Assembly: GCA_937876095.1 (NCBI GenBank)
Contig: CALFIE010000003.1
Span: forward strand, 20,254 to 84,253
Direction of reading: 5' to 3'
From: an uncultured Flavobacteriales bacterium
Lineage (GTDB): Bacteria > Bacteroidota > Bacteroidia > Flavobacteriales > Weeksellaceae
DNA length: 64,000 bases
Shown: positions 49,934 to 58,988 of the stretch, one piece after another
Numbering within the stretch: position 1 is the stretch's first letter
Layout: every line of letters begins with the position of its first letter
The notes under the pieces: model-generated
Database searches by the model: none
What the model was told of the DNA's origin: nothing
The model's input: the letters and a program-made list of their open reading frames with translations, nothing else
Program-made: the position numbers and the translations under genes

Positions 49934-52150
49934 TTATGAACTTTTATAAGCTTCTGAATATTTATTGACTTCTGCGATCTTTCCTGTCGGCTTCAATGAA
50001 CAAGCACTTACTTTAAACTCTGGGATTTTAGAGATAGGATCTAAATGTCCGCTGGTTAATTGGTTAGCCGATTTTTTTCCAGGCCAATGGTAGGGTAGAA
50101 AAACAGTGTCTTCTCTTATTGTTTCTACAATATTGGCGGGAAAAATTGCCTCACCTCTTTTAGTTTTTACAATGATTTCTTCATCTTGTTTAATGCCGTA
50201 TTGAGCAGCCAATTTAGGATGAATTTCTAAAAGAGGTTGAGCAAATTGATGAACTAATTTTCCTATTCTACGAGTCTGTGAACCGCTCAAATATTGAGAA
50301 ACCACACGTCCTGTTGTTAAAATAATTGGGTATTCCTCATCAATAGGGTCTCCGCTTTCGTGATATTTCACGGCATTGAAGTGGGCTTTTCCATCTGGAG
50401 TTTTAAATTTTTTATCCTCCCAAAGTCTAGGTGTTCCGGGATGTTCTAAATCGGGACAAGGCCAAAAAACACCCATATTTTTTTCGATTTTATCATAAGT
50501 GATTCCGTAATAATCTGCGGTACCTCCTTTTGAAGCCACACGCAATTCGTTAAAGATAGCTTCACTATTTTCATACGAAAATTTATCTGCAGCTCCCAAT
50601 CGTCTGGCAATTTCCAATAAAATCTCGGTATCTGTTTTGGCTCCTTTTGGTGGATCAACAGCTTTTCTAATGCGAACCACTCGACCTTCTGCGGTAGTTA
50701 CTGTACCCTCTTCTTCTTCGTGCAAAGAACCGGGTAAAACAATATTGGCATGTCTTAAAGTTTCACTCAAAAAGAAATCGATACCCACATAAAATTCTAA
50801 TTTTTCTAATGCTTCACGAACATAATTACTGTTAGGCAAAGACACCAAAGGATTGAAACAAATAGAAATTAGTCCTTTTATTTCTCCGCGATGAATGGCT
50901 TCAATAATCTCATAGGCCGAAAGTCCTTTGCCTGGCAATTCTGATTCTTCAATGCCCCAAACTTGCGAAATATATTTTCTGTGTTCTGGATTTTCTATGT
51001 CTCTATTGCCAGGAAGTTGATCACATTTGTGACCATGTTCTCTTCCTCCTTGTCCGTTACCTTGGCCTGTAATGGTTCCGTAACCGCAATAAGGTCGGCC
51101 AATTCTTCCTGAAGCCAGCACAATGTTGATGCAACTCAAAACATTTTCAACACCTTTTGTGTGGTGCTCAATTCCTCTTGCGTGAAGCAAAAATGAAGTA
51201 GCAGCTTTGCCCCAAAGTTTTGCGGCTTCTTCTATTTTTTCTTTCTTGGTTCCCGTAATTTCTTCGGCCCATTCTAAGGAATACTCTTTTACAGCTTCTT
51301 TAGCTGCTTCAAAACCCGAGGTATGATTGTCGATAAAATCATGGTCAAGCATATCATGTTGCACCATATAATTGAGAATGGCACCAAAAAGAGCCGAATC
51401 GGTACCGGGGCGAATGTCTAAATGAAGATCGGCAGTTCTTGCCAAAGGAATCATTCGAGGGTCAACCACAATGAGTTTTGCGCCATTATCACGTGCTTTC
51501 CAAATCCAATGCGTTAGTGTTGGAAAGGTTTCAGAAACATTGGCTCCTGTGACAATAATGACTTCTGCTTTTTCTAAATCCTGATAATTATTGGATGTTC
51601 GATCTAATCCGAAGGCCTTTTTGTTACCAGCACCTGCCGAAACCATACAAAGGCGACCATTATAATCTAAATTTTTAGTTTTGAGAGCTGTTCTAGCAAA
51701 TTTACCAACCATATATGATTTTTCGTTGCTAAGAGAAACTCCCGATAACATGGCAAAAGCATCGTTACCATATTGTGATTGTATTCTTTTAATTTCAGAA
51801 ATGGTAGAATCCATGGCTTCATCCCAAGAAATAGGAACAAAACCAACTCCTGGTTTATTCAGAATTGGAGCAGTCAAACGGTCTTCGTGGTTGTTTTGCA
51901 TGTATCTCAAAACCCCCTTCGGACAAAGTCTTCCTTCATTAAAGGGAAATTCCATCCAAGGTTCAAAACCCACAACTTTGTTGTTTTTTGCCAATAATTT
52001 TATTCCGCACTGCATACCACAGAAACAACAGTGAGTTTCAATTATGCTATCTGGCTCATCTCTTCCGGGGATTGCCTCCTTATTTGGCATATGTAGAGAA
52101 GGGCCATATTGAGCAATTATTTTTTCGGCATCTATAGGTAATTTTGCCAT
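49934..52150 (-). CDS. Molybdopterin nitrate reductase catalytic subunit (NasA/NapA family)
   Basis: 738 residues of the DMSO-reductase superfamily. A [4Fe-4S] cluster site lies at C41, C44, C48 and C76 (GRLCPKG). A candidate Mo-ligand cysteine is C168 (NGRLCMVSAG), as in assimilatory NasA and periplasmic NapA. Bis-MGD-binding segments include VVDPRMIPLARTADLHLDIRPGTD and the C-terminal dinucleotide domain (FLPYHWP). No Tat signal is present, suggesting cytoplasmic location unless co-exported. Nitrate as substrate is inferred from the divergent narK genes; formate or another oxyanion is less likely. Confidence 0.82.
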   Translation of the reverse strand: MAKLPIDAEKIIAQYGPSLHMPNKEAIPGRDEPDSIIETHCCFCGMQCGIKLLAKNNKVVGFEPWMEFPFNEGRLCPKGVLRYMQNNHEDRLTAPILNKPGVGFVPISWDEAMDSTISEIKRIQSQYGNDAFAMLSGVSLSNEKSYMVGKFARTALKTKNLDYNGRLCMVSAGAGNKKAFGLDRTSNNYQDLEKAEVIIVTGANVSETFPTLTHWIWKARDNGAKLIVVDPRMIPLARTADLHLDIRPGTDSALFGAILNYMVQHDMLDHDFIDNHTSGFEAAKEAVKEYSLEWAEEITGTKKEKIEEAAKLWGKAATSFLLHARGIEHHTKGVENVLSCINIVLASGRIGRPYCGYGTITGQGNGQGGREHGHKCDQLPGNRDIENPEHRKYISQVWGIEESELPGKGLSAYEIIEAIHRGEIKGLISICFNPLVSLPNSNYVREALEKLEFYVGIDFFLSETLRHANIVLPGSLHEEEEGTVTTAEGRVVRIRKAVDPPKGAKTDTEILLEIARRLGAADKFSYENSEAIFNELRVASKGGTADYYGITYDKIEKNMGVFWPCPDLEHPGTPRLWEDKKFKTPDGKAHFNAVKYHESGDPIDEEYPIILTTGRVVSQYLSGSQTRRIGKLVHQFAQPLLEIHPKLAAQYGIKQDEEIIVKTKRGEAIFPANIVETIREDTVFLPYHWPGKKSANQLTSGHLDPISKIPEFKVSACSLKPTGKIAEVNKYSEAYKSS

Positions 52151-52183
52151 AATTTTTATTTAATTTTTTATGAATTAATCTGA

Positions 52184-53248
52184 TTATCCAAAAAATTTTC
52201 CTGATTCTTTTCTAGCATTAAGATGTGCAATTGCGAGTAAGTCTCTTTTACCCTCTGGGCTATAATCTAACAAAGAATTTCCTTCTTCATCATCCAAGTT
52301 GAAGCCTAGCGCTTTGGTAATGTCTTTTAAATCGGATACATGCAACTGAGTGGTATATTCAATACCTGTTTGTTTGCAAATTTGCATTCCTTTTTTTTTA
52401 CCAACTTCTTTATAGATATGAGCGCCAATTTGAGCAGGTCTTTGTATGATATGAAAAAATTTTCCAAAAGGCATCCAAATAAGGAAAACAATAACAAAAA
52501 AAGCGTGAGTAACAGCGATAAACTCGTAAGCTTTACCGTGCATAAATTCATAATCCAAAGTAAGTCCTAATCCAGTAAGAGAAACAAGTATCAATAATAA
52601 TAAAGGTAGAATATCGCCTTCAAAAGTTTGTGTAGCTATAAGACCCGGATCTTTTAATCTTTTTTGCAGAAAATAAGTTGCACCAATAATAACCAAAACC
52701 GAACACCAATTGAGAGCGCCAAATGTAAAAAAGCCAACGATAGATTTTACTGGGAAATTAAAAACTTCAAAACCGAAAAAATGTGCGGTGTAAATATCTT
52801 CAACATTAGGATTTAAACCTGTGTCGGGTACCAATGTAAAATGAATCCAACCAAAAGTAAGCGGAATAGTAATAGCAAAAGCCATTGTGCAACCAATAGC
52901 CATCATAAGATGTGCAATTCCTTTTTTCTTTCCTCTTCTGATTATGAAATTTTGAAAAACAATATTCTTGAAAAATTCTTGAATAGAAAACCAAGAAAAA
53001 TGCAAAAATTCTTTTGAAAGCAAGGCTTTTATACTTCTTTTAAAATAGGTTTTCGTGGGTGGTCTTTGTATCCAAACCGTGTAGCGATACACAATGCCAA
53101 AAATTGCAAACAAAGTACCGAAAAGATAGGCAACTAATGCAGCATCAAAGTTTTGTAAACTTCTTGAGCCTACTAATATAAGCACCAAAGTAACTATGGT
53201 AACGGCAATAGCAACAGCAAAGGCTCTTATGTCAATTAATTTTAACAT
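52184..53248 (-). CDS. Membrane cytochrome b-like subunit (quinol oxidation)
   Basis: 354 residues from the ATG at 53248. There are about six hydrophobic segments, with histidines in the right places for heme b ligands (AHLMMAIGCTMAF, HGKAYEFIAVTHAFFVIVFLI). The pattern resembles NarI/heterodisulfide reductase-like cytochrome b subunits. The soluble C-terminus contains KDITKALGFNLDDEEGNSLLDYSPEGKRDLLAIAHLN. As the first gene of the operon, it likely passes electrons from menaquinol to the Rieske and FeS subunits. No CcG-type FeS motif is visible. Confidence 0.7.
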   Translation of the reverse strand: MLKLIDIRAFAVAIAVTIVTLVLILVGSRSLQNFDAALVAYLFGTLFAIFGIVYRYTVWIQRPPTKTYFKRSIKALLSKEFLHFSWFSIQEFFKNIVFQNFIIRRGKKKGIAHLMMAIGCTMAFAITIPLTFGWIHFTLVPDTGLNPNVEDIYTAHFFGFEVFNFPVKSIVGFFTFGALNWCSVLVIIGATYFLQKRLKDPGLIATQTFEGDILPLLLLILVSLTGLGLTLDYEFMHGKAYEFIAVTHAFFVIVFLIWMPFGKFFHIIQRPAQIGAHIYKEVGKKKGMQICKQTGIEYTTQLHVSDLKDITKALGFNLDDEEGNSLLDYSPEGKRDLLAIAHLNARKESGKFFG

Positions 53249-53268
53249 ATTGATTTTTTTTATGACAC

Positions 53269-53276
53269 AAAAATAC
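53269..53276 (-). promoter_or_regulatory. Promoter -7 element of the 14-gene cargo operon
   Basis: TATTTTTG on the minus strand fits TAnnTTTG, 20 bases before the first gene's ATG. It supports that start over an upstream TTG. No clear -33. Confidence 0.45.
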
Positions 53277-53354
53277 AAAAAAATACAACTTAATAAGACA
53301 TTGATGCCTGAAAATAATCTTATTTAATAATACTTCAATATCTGATTAAATTTT

Positions 53355-53362
53355 TAACTTTG
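53355..53362 (+). promoter_or_regulatory. Promoter -7 element of the narK operon
   Basis: TAACTTTG matches TAnnTTTG, 64 bases before the narK ATG. The AT-rich gap between the divergent operons probably holds the binding site of a redox or nitrate regulator, but I could not identify a clear FNR/CRP-type palindrome. Confidence 0.45.
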
Positions 53363-53426
53363 CATTCATTTTTATAAAAAAGATTATTTCAATAAAAAAA
53401 CAAACATCCCTTCTAATAGAATAAAT

Positions 53427-54908
53427 ATGACTACTAATATAACTTCTTCTTTAGGGCTATCACATCGGGTATTATTTCTAAACACACTTGCTTTTACTAT
53501 TTGCTTTGCCTCTTGGACAATGAACGGTGTTTTAGTAACCTATCTTACTGACAACGGAATTTATAACTGGAGCGTTGTAGAAACAGGTTGGTTACTCGGG
53601 ATTCCGATTTTATCGGGTTCTATAATGCGATTGCCTTTAGGGTTGCTTACCGATAAATTTGGCGGACAAAAAGTATTTACTTTTTTACTTATCCTTTGTA
53701 GTATTCCTTATTTTTTATTGTATTATGTAGATTCTTATTGGTTGTATTTTGTATTGAGTGCATTATTTGGAATGGTGGGGACAAGTTTTGCGGTTGGTAT
53801 TGCATTTACATCGGTTTGGTATCCTAAAAATTGGCAAGGAAGAGCGTTAGGTATATTCGGAATGGGTAACGCAGGGGCTGCCATCACTACTTTACTAGCT
53901 CCAAGTTTGCTCAATTATCTTTCAGAAAACGACCACGAAAACGGCTGGAGAATGTTGCCTATATTTTATGGAATCGCATTGCTTATCATAGGTTTTATAT
54001 TCATGTTTTTTGTGAAAAATAAAAAACCAGAAGCACAAGGCAAAAAGATTGGTGGCTTATTAACACCATTAAAAAACATACGAGTGTGGCGTTTTGGATT
54101 GTATTATTTTTTAGTATTTGGCCTGTTTGTGGCTTTTTCGCAATGGCTTTTACCATACTATGTGAATGTATATAAAACTTCTTTGGTTTTGGGTGGGATG
54201 CTGGCTTCAGCATTTAGTTTACCAAGCGGCGTAATACGAGCATTGGGAGGATTTTTATCTGATAAATTTGGAGCGAGAAAAGTAATGTATTGGGTTTTGT
54301 ATTCTTCCTTAATTATCAGTGGATTATTAATGCTACCCAAAATGGAAATTCTAACACCTGGTAAAGGGATTATTGCCAAGAAAAAAGGTACAATAACCGC
54401 CATTTCTAATGAAAAAATAACATTGAATAACGAAGAAATCGCTGTCATTACAAAGCCCCAAATTCCTGAAAAAGTATCTGTTTTACCCAAATCATTTTCT
54501 TGGCAAGAAGTGGTGGTGAAACAAAACCAAACAGTAAAAAAGAAAGAACTTTTAGCAAAAGGAAACACGCTTATCAAATTTGAAGCTCACATTACCGTTT
54601 TTTCAATTTTAGTGATATTCATTGGAATAATGTGGGGAATTGGCAAAGCAGCGGTTTACAAACATATACCTGAATATTTCCCGAATGAAGTAGGAGTTGT
54701 AGGCGGAATGGTAGGGTTAATTGGCGGACTTGGCGGATTTATAGGGCCTATTTTGTTTGGTTATTTATTAGATTTTTCAGGCTTATGGACCAGTTCGTGG
54801 ATTTTTGTATTCATCGTTTCCGCCGTTGCATTATTTTGGATGAGCAACGTCATCAAAAAAATGACGCACAATGAAGCTCCGCACACTAAACACAGAATAG
54901 ATCATTAA
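53427..54908 (+). CDS. narK: NarK-type nitrate/nitrite MFS transporter with insertion domain
   Basis: 493 residues. Twelve membrane segments of the NNP family are seen, with both nitrate signatures (GMGNAGA near 145; GLIGGLGGFIGP near 430) and the substrate arginines R68 and R271. Between about residues 306 and 388 there is an ~80-residue polar, beta-rich insert containing GTITAIS and VVVKQNQTVKKKELLAKG, resembling a barrel-sandwich (biotinyl/lipoyl-like) fold. It imports nitrate or exchanges it for nitrite. It starts the plus-strand operon. Confidence 0.9.
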   Translation: MTTNITSSLGLSHRVLFLNTLAFTICFASWTMNGVLVTYLTDNGIYNWSVVETGWLLGIPILSGSIMRLPLGLLTDKFGGQKVFTFLLILCSIPYFLLYYVDSYWLYFVLSALFGMVGTSFAVGIAFTSVWYPKNWQGRALGIFGMGNAGAAITTLLAPSLLNYLSENDHENGWRMLPIFYGIALLIIGFIFMFFVKNKKPEAQGKKIGGLLTPLKNIRVWRFGLYYFLVFGLFVAFSQWLLPYYVNVYKTSLVLGGMLASAFSLPSGVIRALGGFLSDKFGARKVMYWVLYSSLIISGLLMLPKMEILTPGKGIIAKKKGTITAISNEKITLNNEEIAVITKPQIPEKVSVLPKSFSWQEVVVKQNQTVKKKELLAKGNTLIKFEAHITVFSILVIFIGIMWGIGKAAVYKHIPEYFPNEVGVVGGMVGLIGGLGGFIGPILFGYLLDFSGLWTSSWIFVFIVSAVALFWMSNVIKKMTHNEAPHTKHRIDH

Positions 54909-54930
54909 TTAAAATAAAGAATATATAGAT

Positions 54931-56262
54931 ATGAAAAATTCGGATTGGCTTACTAACTATGATGCCACTAACGAAACGTTTTGGCAAAACGAAGGCAAAA
55001 AAATTGCTTGGAAAACACTTACTATAACTACAATTGCACTTACAATGTCTTTTGCAACATGGTTTTTGTTCAGTGTAGTAGTAATAAAATTACCAAAAAT
55101 TGGATTCCAATTTTCTGACAATCAATTATTTTGGTTAGCAGCAATGCCTGGTTTAGCAGGCGGTTTATTACGGATTCTTAATACTTTTCTTATTCCAATG
55201 TTTGGAACAAAAAAAGTGATTACCGTAACCACATTTATAAAAATCATCCCTTTATTCATGCTTGGTTTTGCAATAATGGATCCTAGCTCAAGCTTTGGTT
55301 ACTTTATGTTCATTGCCTTTTTACTAGGAATTGGAGGTGGCGATTTCTCTTCTTATATGCCTTCAACTTCACTGTTTTTCCCAAAAAAAGAATTGGGAAC
55401 AGCTTTAGGAGTACAAGCAGGTATAGGAAATTTTGGAGTTAGTTTGGTACAATTACTTTCTCCACTAATTATAGGTTTATCCATTTTCTCATTTATGGGA
55501 GGTGGAGAAATAGTTGCCGAAACAGGAAAAACCATATATTTAGAAAACATCGCTTTCATTTACATTATTCCTTTATTTTTAGTAGGAATTTGGGCATGGT
55601 TATCCTTAAAAAGCATTCCTGTAGTTGCATCTTTCAAAGAGCAAATGGATATTTTTGGGGATAAGCATACTTGGTATTGTACAGTAACCTATTTTATGAC
55701 TTTTGGAACATTTGCAGGGATGGCAGCTGCTTTCCCGATGATGATAAAAAGTTTGTATGTCCCGTTGGATAGTGATTTAGATCCATTAAAATTTGCATTT
55801 TATGGACCATTTATCGGTTCTGCAACACGAGTTATTTTTGGGAAAATTGCCGACAAAACTGGCGGTGCTATACTTACTCATATAACAGGGATTGCACTTA
55901 TTATTTTATTTTCAGTTTTGATATTTGGAGGATTTTTAACCCCTAAAACAATGGATCAGTTTCCATATTTTGTAGGAATTGTAATGCTTATTTTCTTTTT
56001 TACAGGAATTGGAAACGCTGCTACTTTCAAACAATTTCCGATGATTTTTTCAGATTCACCAAGAAAAGCAGCAGGTGTTATTGGTTGGACTGCCGCCATT
56101 GCTGCGTTCGGACCTTTTGTATTTAATGTTTTAATTTCCACTTCAAAATCCATTTCAGGAGATGCACGATTATTTTTTGGATTAATGCTTTTTATTTGCC
56201 TGTTTGCTACGTTCATTAACTGGAATTTTTACACTAAAAAAGGCTGCGAAAGACCAAGCTAA
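54931..56262 (+). CDS. Second NarK-type nitrate/nitrite MFS transporter
   Basis: 443 residues, about twelve membrane segments. Nitrate signature 1 (GIGNFGVSLVQLLSP) is intact; signature 2 (GWTAAIAAFGPF) is degenerate. The substrate arginines are in LLRILN and ATRVIFG. A pair of NarKs commonly works as a nitrate/proton symporter plus a nitrate/nitrite antiporter. It lacks the insertion of its neighbour. It is 22 bases downstream of the first narK. Confidence 0.9.
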   Translation: MKNSDWLTNYDATNETFWQNEGKKIAWKTLTITTIALTMSFATWFLFSVVVIKLPKIGFQFSDNQLFWLAAMPGLAGGLLRILNTFLIPMFGTKKVITVTTFIKIIPLFMLGFAIMDPSSSFGYFMFIAFLLGIGGGDFSSYMPSTSLFFPKKELGTALGVQAGIGNFGVSLVQLLSPLIIGLSIFSFMGGGEIVAETGKTIYLENIAFIYIIPLFLVGIWAWLSLKSIPVVASFKEQMDIFGDKHTWYCTVTYFMTFGTFAGMAAAFPMMIKSLYVPLDSDLDPLKFAFYGPFIGSATRVIFGKIADKTGGAILTHITGIALIILFSVLIFGGFLTPKTMDQFPYFVGIVMLIFFFTGIGNAATFKQFPMIFSDSPRKAAGVIGWTAAIAAFGPFVFNVLISTSKSISGDARLFFGLMLFICLFATFINWNFYTKKGCERPS

Positions 56263-56283
56263 AATTATTATTCATTTATAATT

Positions 56284-57555
56284 ATGACAAAGAAAACAAT
56301 AATAGTATGCACTTTACTATTTGGTGCTACACAAGCAAATGCACAAGTTGATAGCCTAAAAATAGGATTAGATTTCAGAACTCGAGCAGAGCTGGATAAT
56401 GGACAGAAAACATTAATAGCGGAAGGAAAATATGCCGAAACCACCGTACTTTCTAGAGCAAGAATGAATATGGATTATTCTTATCAAAATCTACAACTTT
56501 ATTTTTCTATTCAAGATGCTAGAACCTGGGGCGAGAACGCTTCTACAGCTTCTAAAAATCAAAATTTTGTATTGAATGAAGCTTGGGCTAAATATCAATT
56601 TACGCCAAAAGTTGCCTTTAAAATTGGACGCCAAATGCTTTCTTATGATGATGAACGATTGATTGGCGGGTTGGATTGGGCAATGCAAGGCAGAAGTTTT
56701 GATGCTGCTAAAGGAATTTTCAATTTTAATAAAAATTCTAAATTAGAAGCAGTGCTTACTTACAACAATGATGATAACGATGCCAATGATAGTGCTGAAA
56801 ACGAAATCTACGATATTGCAGATGGTGGAGAAAAAGCAAAATCTTTGCAAATACTTCATTATCAATTTCAAAATGCCAAAAAATTTCAGTTTTCGAGTAT
56901 TTTGCTAAATTCTGTTGTACAAAACACCCCCACAGGAACGTATTATGATATGCTTACGATGGGCGTTAATGCTAAAAAATATTTCGAGAATTTCGGGATT
57001 TTTGGTTCAGCCTATTATCAAACCGGAAAAAACACCAATGCACAAAGCAAGTCTGCATATCAATTTTCCATCAATGCAGATTTTATCATTAGTAAAAAAT
57101 TCAATGCAGTTTTAGGAACTGAATGGCTTTCTGGTGGAGATTATGACACTCAAAGTACAGATAATAAATCTTTTAGTCCGTTTTATGGCACCAATCATAA
57201 ATTTAACGGATACATGGATTATTTCTTTGTAGGAAATCACTTCAACTCATATGGTTTAAATGATTATTACCTGAAAACAACTACAAAATTCAATCCCAAA
57301 TCTTCGCTTATAGTAAACCTTCACGCATTTACCACCAACGGAAAATTGGCAAACGAACAATCGTCTTATTTAGGAACAGAAGCCGATTTGGTTTTTGTAC
57401 ATAAATTCAGTAAAATGTTTGTGATGAACGCAGGGCATTCGTTTATGTTTGCAGGCACCTCAATGGAAGCATTGAAGGCAGTAAACACACCGAAAAACAC
57501 ACAGTCTTGGAGTTGGATTCAGTTCAATTTTGTACCTTCGTTTCGTTTAAAATAA
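56284..57555 (+). CDS. Outer-membrane beta-barrel, alginate-export (AlgE-like) family
   Basis: 423 residues with a signal peptide (MTKKTIIVCTLLFGATQANAQ). The sequence has alternating hydrophobic/aromatic strands (RARMNMDYSYQNLQLYFSIQDART, FKIGRQML) and ends with a beta-signal-like FNFVPSFRLK. This type is often annotated as alginate-export domain protein and found next to nitrate reductase genes in Bacteroidota. It probably permits diffusion of nitrate or nitrite across the outer membrane (inference). Confidence 0.8.
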   Translation: MTKKTIIVCTLLFGATQANAQVDSLKIGLDFRTRAELDNGQKTLIAEGKYAETTVLSRARMNMDYSYQNLQLYFSIQDARTWGENASTASKNQNFVLNEAWAKYQFTPKVAFKIGRQMLSYDDERLIGGLDWAMQGRSFDAAKGIFNFNKNSKLEAVLTYNNDDNDANDSAENEIYDIADGGEKAKSLQILHYQFQNAKKFQFSSILLNSVVQNTPTGTYYDMLTMGVNAKKYFENFGIFGSAYYQTGKNTNAQSKSAYQFSINADFIISKKFNAVLGTEWLSGGDYDTQSTDNKSFSPFYGTNHKFNGYMDYFFVGNHFNSYGLNDYYLKTTTKFNPKSSLIVNLHAFTTNGKLANEQSSYLGTEADLVFVHKFSKMFVMNAGHSFMFAGTSMEALKAVNTPKNTQSWSWIQFNFVPSFRLK

Positions 57556-57609
57556 TAGGAAATGATATTCTCCAATTCTTGCCAATATGCGATAAAATCG
57601 CATAGGAAA

Positions 57610-58001
57610 ATGAAACAAATATTAACTGTGAGTATAGTACTTTTTATGGTTTCTTGCTCCCAAAAACCTAAAGAAAATCCAGATAAAGAAAGTAACATCA
57701 TGTTGCAAGAACCATCGGAAATTGCCTAAAATAATTCGGCTAAAGATGATAAAAATGAAGGTTTACTATTAATAGAAGGCGCAGATTGTTTAGGATGTCA
57801 TAAATTGATACTAAATTGGTAGGCCCGTCATATCAAGAAATTGCAGACAAATACACCGATGCTGATGTAGATCAACTTTCCACCAAAATTATTGAAGGAG
57901 GAAAAGGTGTCTGGGGCGATGTACCAATGACTCCTCACTCAGGAATGAGCAAAGAAAATGCTCAAAAAATGGTAAAATATATTTTAACTCTTAAAAAATA
58001 A
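57610..58001 (+). pseudogene. Lipoprotein c-type cytochrome, broken by a stop and a frameshift
   Basis: A lipoprotein start (MKQILTVSIVLFMVSC) leads into a class I cytochrome c with heme motif CLGCH. An in-frame TAA at 57727-57729 interrupts it after residue 39. A base is missing in the AAA run at 57802-57804, just after CLGCHK, so the rest (KLVGPSYQEIADKY to the C-terminal AQKMVKYILTLKK) lies in another frame, with the axial-methionine region PMTPHSGM intact. It once gave about 130 residues. It may have carried electrons to or from the reductase. Two separate lesions suggest real decay, though one could be an assembly error. Confidence 0.8.
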
Positions 58002-58006
58002 ATAAA

Positions 58007-58726
58007 ATGGAAATTTTAGAAGAACAAATTATAGGGGAATTAGTAGCCGAAAATTATAAAACAGCTTCTGTATTTAAAAAATTTAAAATTGATTTTTGTT
58101 GTAATGGAAACAGAACAATATCAGAAGCTTGCGAAAGAAAAAACTTAGATCCTTCACAGTTGATTAATGAACTAAAAAATACAATTAGAAGCGTAGAACA
58201 AAACATAGATTTCAAATCTTGGGAGCTAGACTTGTTAGTAGATTATATTGAAAAGACACACCATAGGTATGTAGTTGCTAAAATAGAAGAGATTAAACCT
58301 TTTTTAAACAAAGTTGTTAGAGTTCATGGTGAACATAACCCTGAACTTAAAGAAATTGAGATACTTTTTAATCAATCTGCTCAAGAGTTAACTCAGCATA
58401 TGCAAAAAGAAGAAATGGTGCTCTTTCCTTTCATCAAGAATATGGTCAGTTCAAAAATAAATAAAAAACCTCTATTATTTCAGCATTTTGGTTCAGTAGA
58501 AAACCCTATTGCAATGATGAAACATGAACATCAAAATGAAGGTGAGAGATTTGAAAAAATAGCAAATCTTTCTGATAATTATAATCCACCACTTCATGCA
58601 TGCAATACTTATAGAGTCACTTTTGCTCTTTTAAAAGAATTTGAAGACAATCTTCATCAACATATCCATCTTGAAAATAATATCTTGTTTCCTAAAGCGA
58701 TTGAGATGGAAAAAGAATTCCACTAA
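58007..58726 (+). CDS. ric: Iron-sulfur cluster repair di-iron protein (RIC/ScdA/YtfE)
   Basis: 239 residues. An ScdA_N domain with C31-C32 (IDFCCNGNRT) is followed by a hemerythrin-like four-helix bundle with the di-iron ligands (THHRYV, HGEHNPEL, LTQHMQKEEMVLFPF, MMKHEHQNEGE, LHQHIHLENNILFP). It repairs Fe-S clusters damaged by nitric oxide or oxidants. Last gene of the cargo block, and fitting for nitrate-reducing cells exposed to NO. Confidence 0.93.
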   Translation: MEILEEQIIGELVAENYKTASVFKKFKIDFCCNGNRTISEACERKNLDPSQLINELKNTIRSVEQNIDFKSWELDLLVDYIEKTHHRYVVAKIEEIKPFLNKVVRVHGEHNPELKEIEILFNQSAQELTQHMQKEEMVLFPFIKNMVSSKINKKPLLFQHFGSVENPIAMMKHEHQNEGERFEKIANLSDNYNPPLHACNTYRVTFALLKEFEDNLHQHIHLENNILFPKAIEMEKEFH

Positions 58727-58988
58727 ATTTTGCATATAAACAATTGCATGGCACATTATGGAAGACGGTCATTCTGGTAGATTAATTAGCAAAGATGGTA
58801 AAGTTACTATTTATAAATAGTTGAAATGTAATTAAATATATTTTGATAAATTTAAAATATATTTTTTATTGATACAAAAGAAGTAGCCTTTAATAAAACA
58901 AAATATAGATTAAAAGACCTCACTTATAGAAATACTACCATCATATGCTTATTAATTTCACCATGCGTTAAGAAAACAAACAGTATTA

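Noticed and set aside
41878..53248. Idea that the nitrate/Moco block is ordinary chromosome between two separate mobile elements
   Set aside because: The left modules (int, Rep, PRTRC) and right modules (MobC, relaxase, ParA, TraE/F) are parts of one known ICE layout, and cargo is normally placed between PRTRC ThiF and the mob genes. Not excluded until the right end is seen.
58758..58820. 20-codon ORF after ric
   Set aside because: Natural-looking composition but too short and without upstream context; kept only as a possible gene remnant in the gap description.
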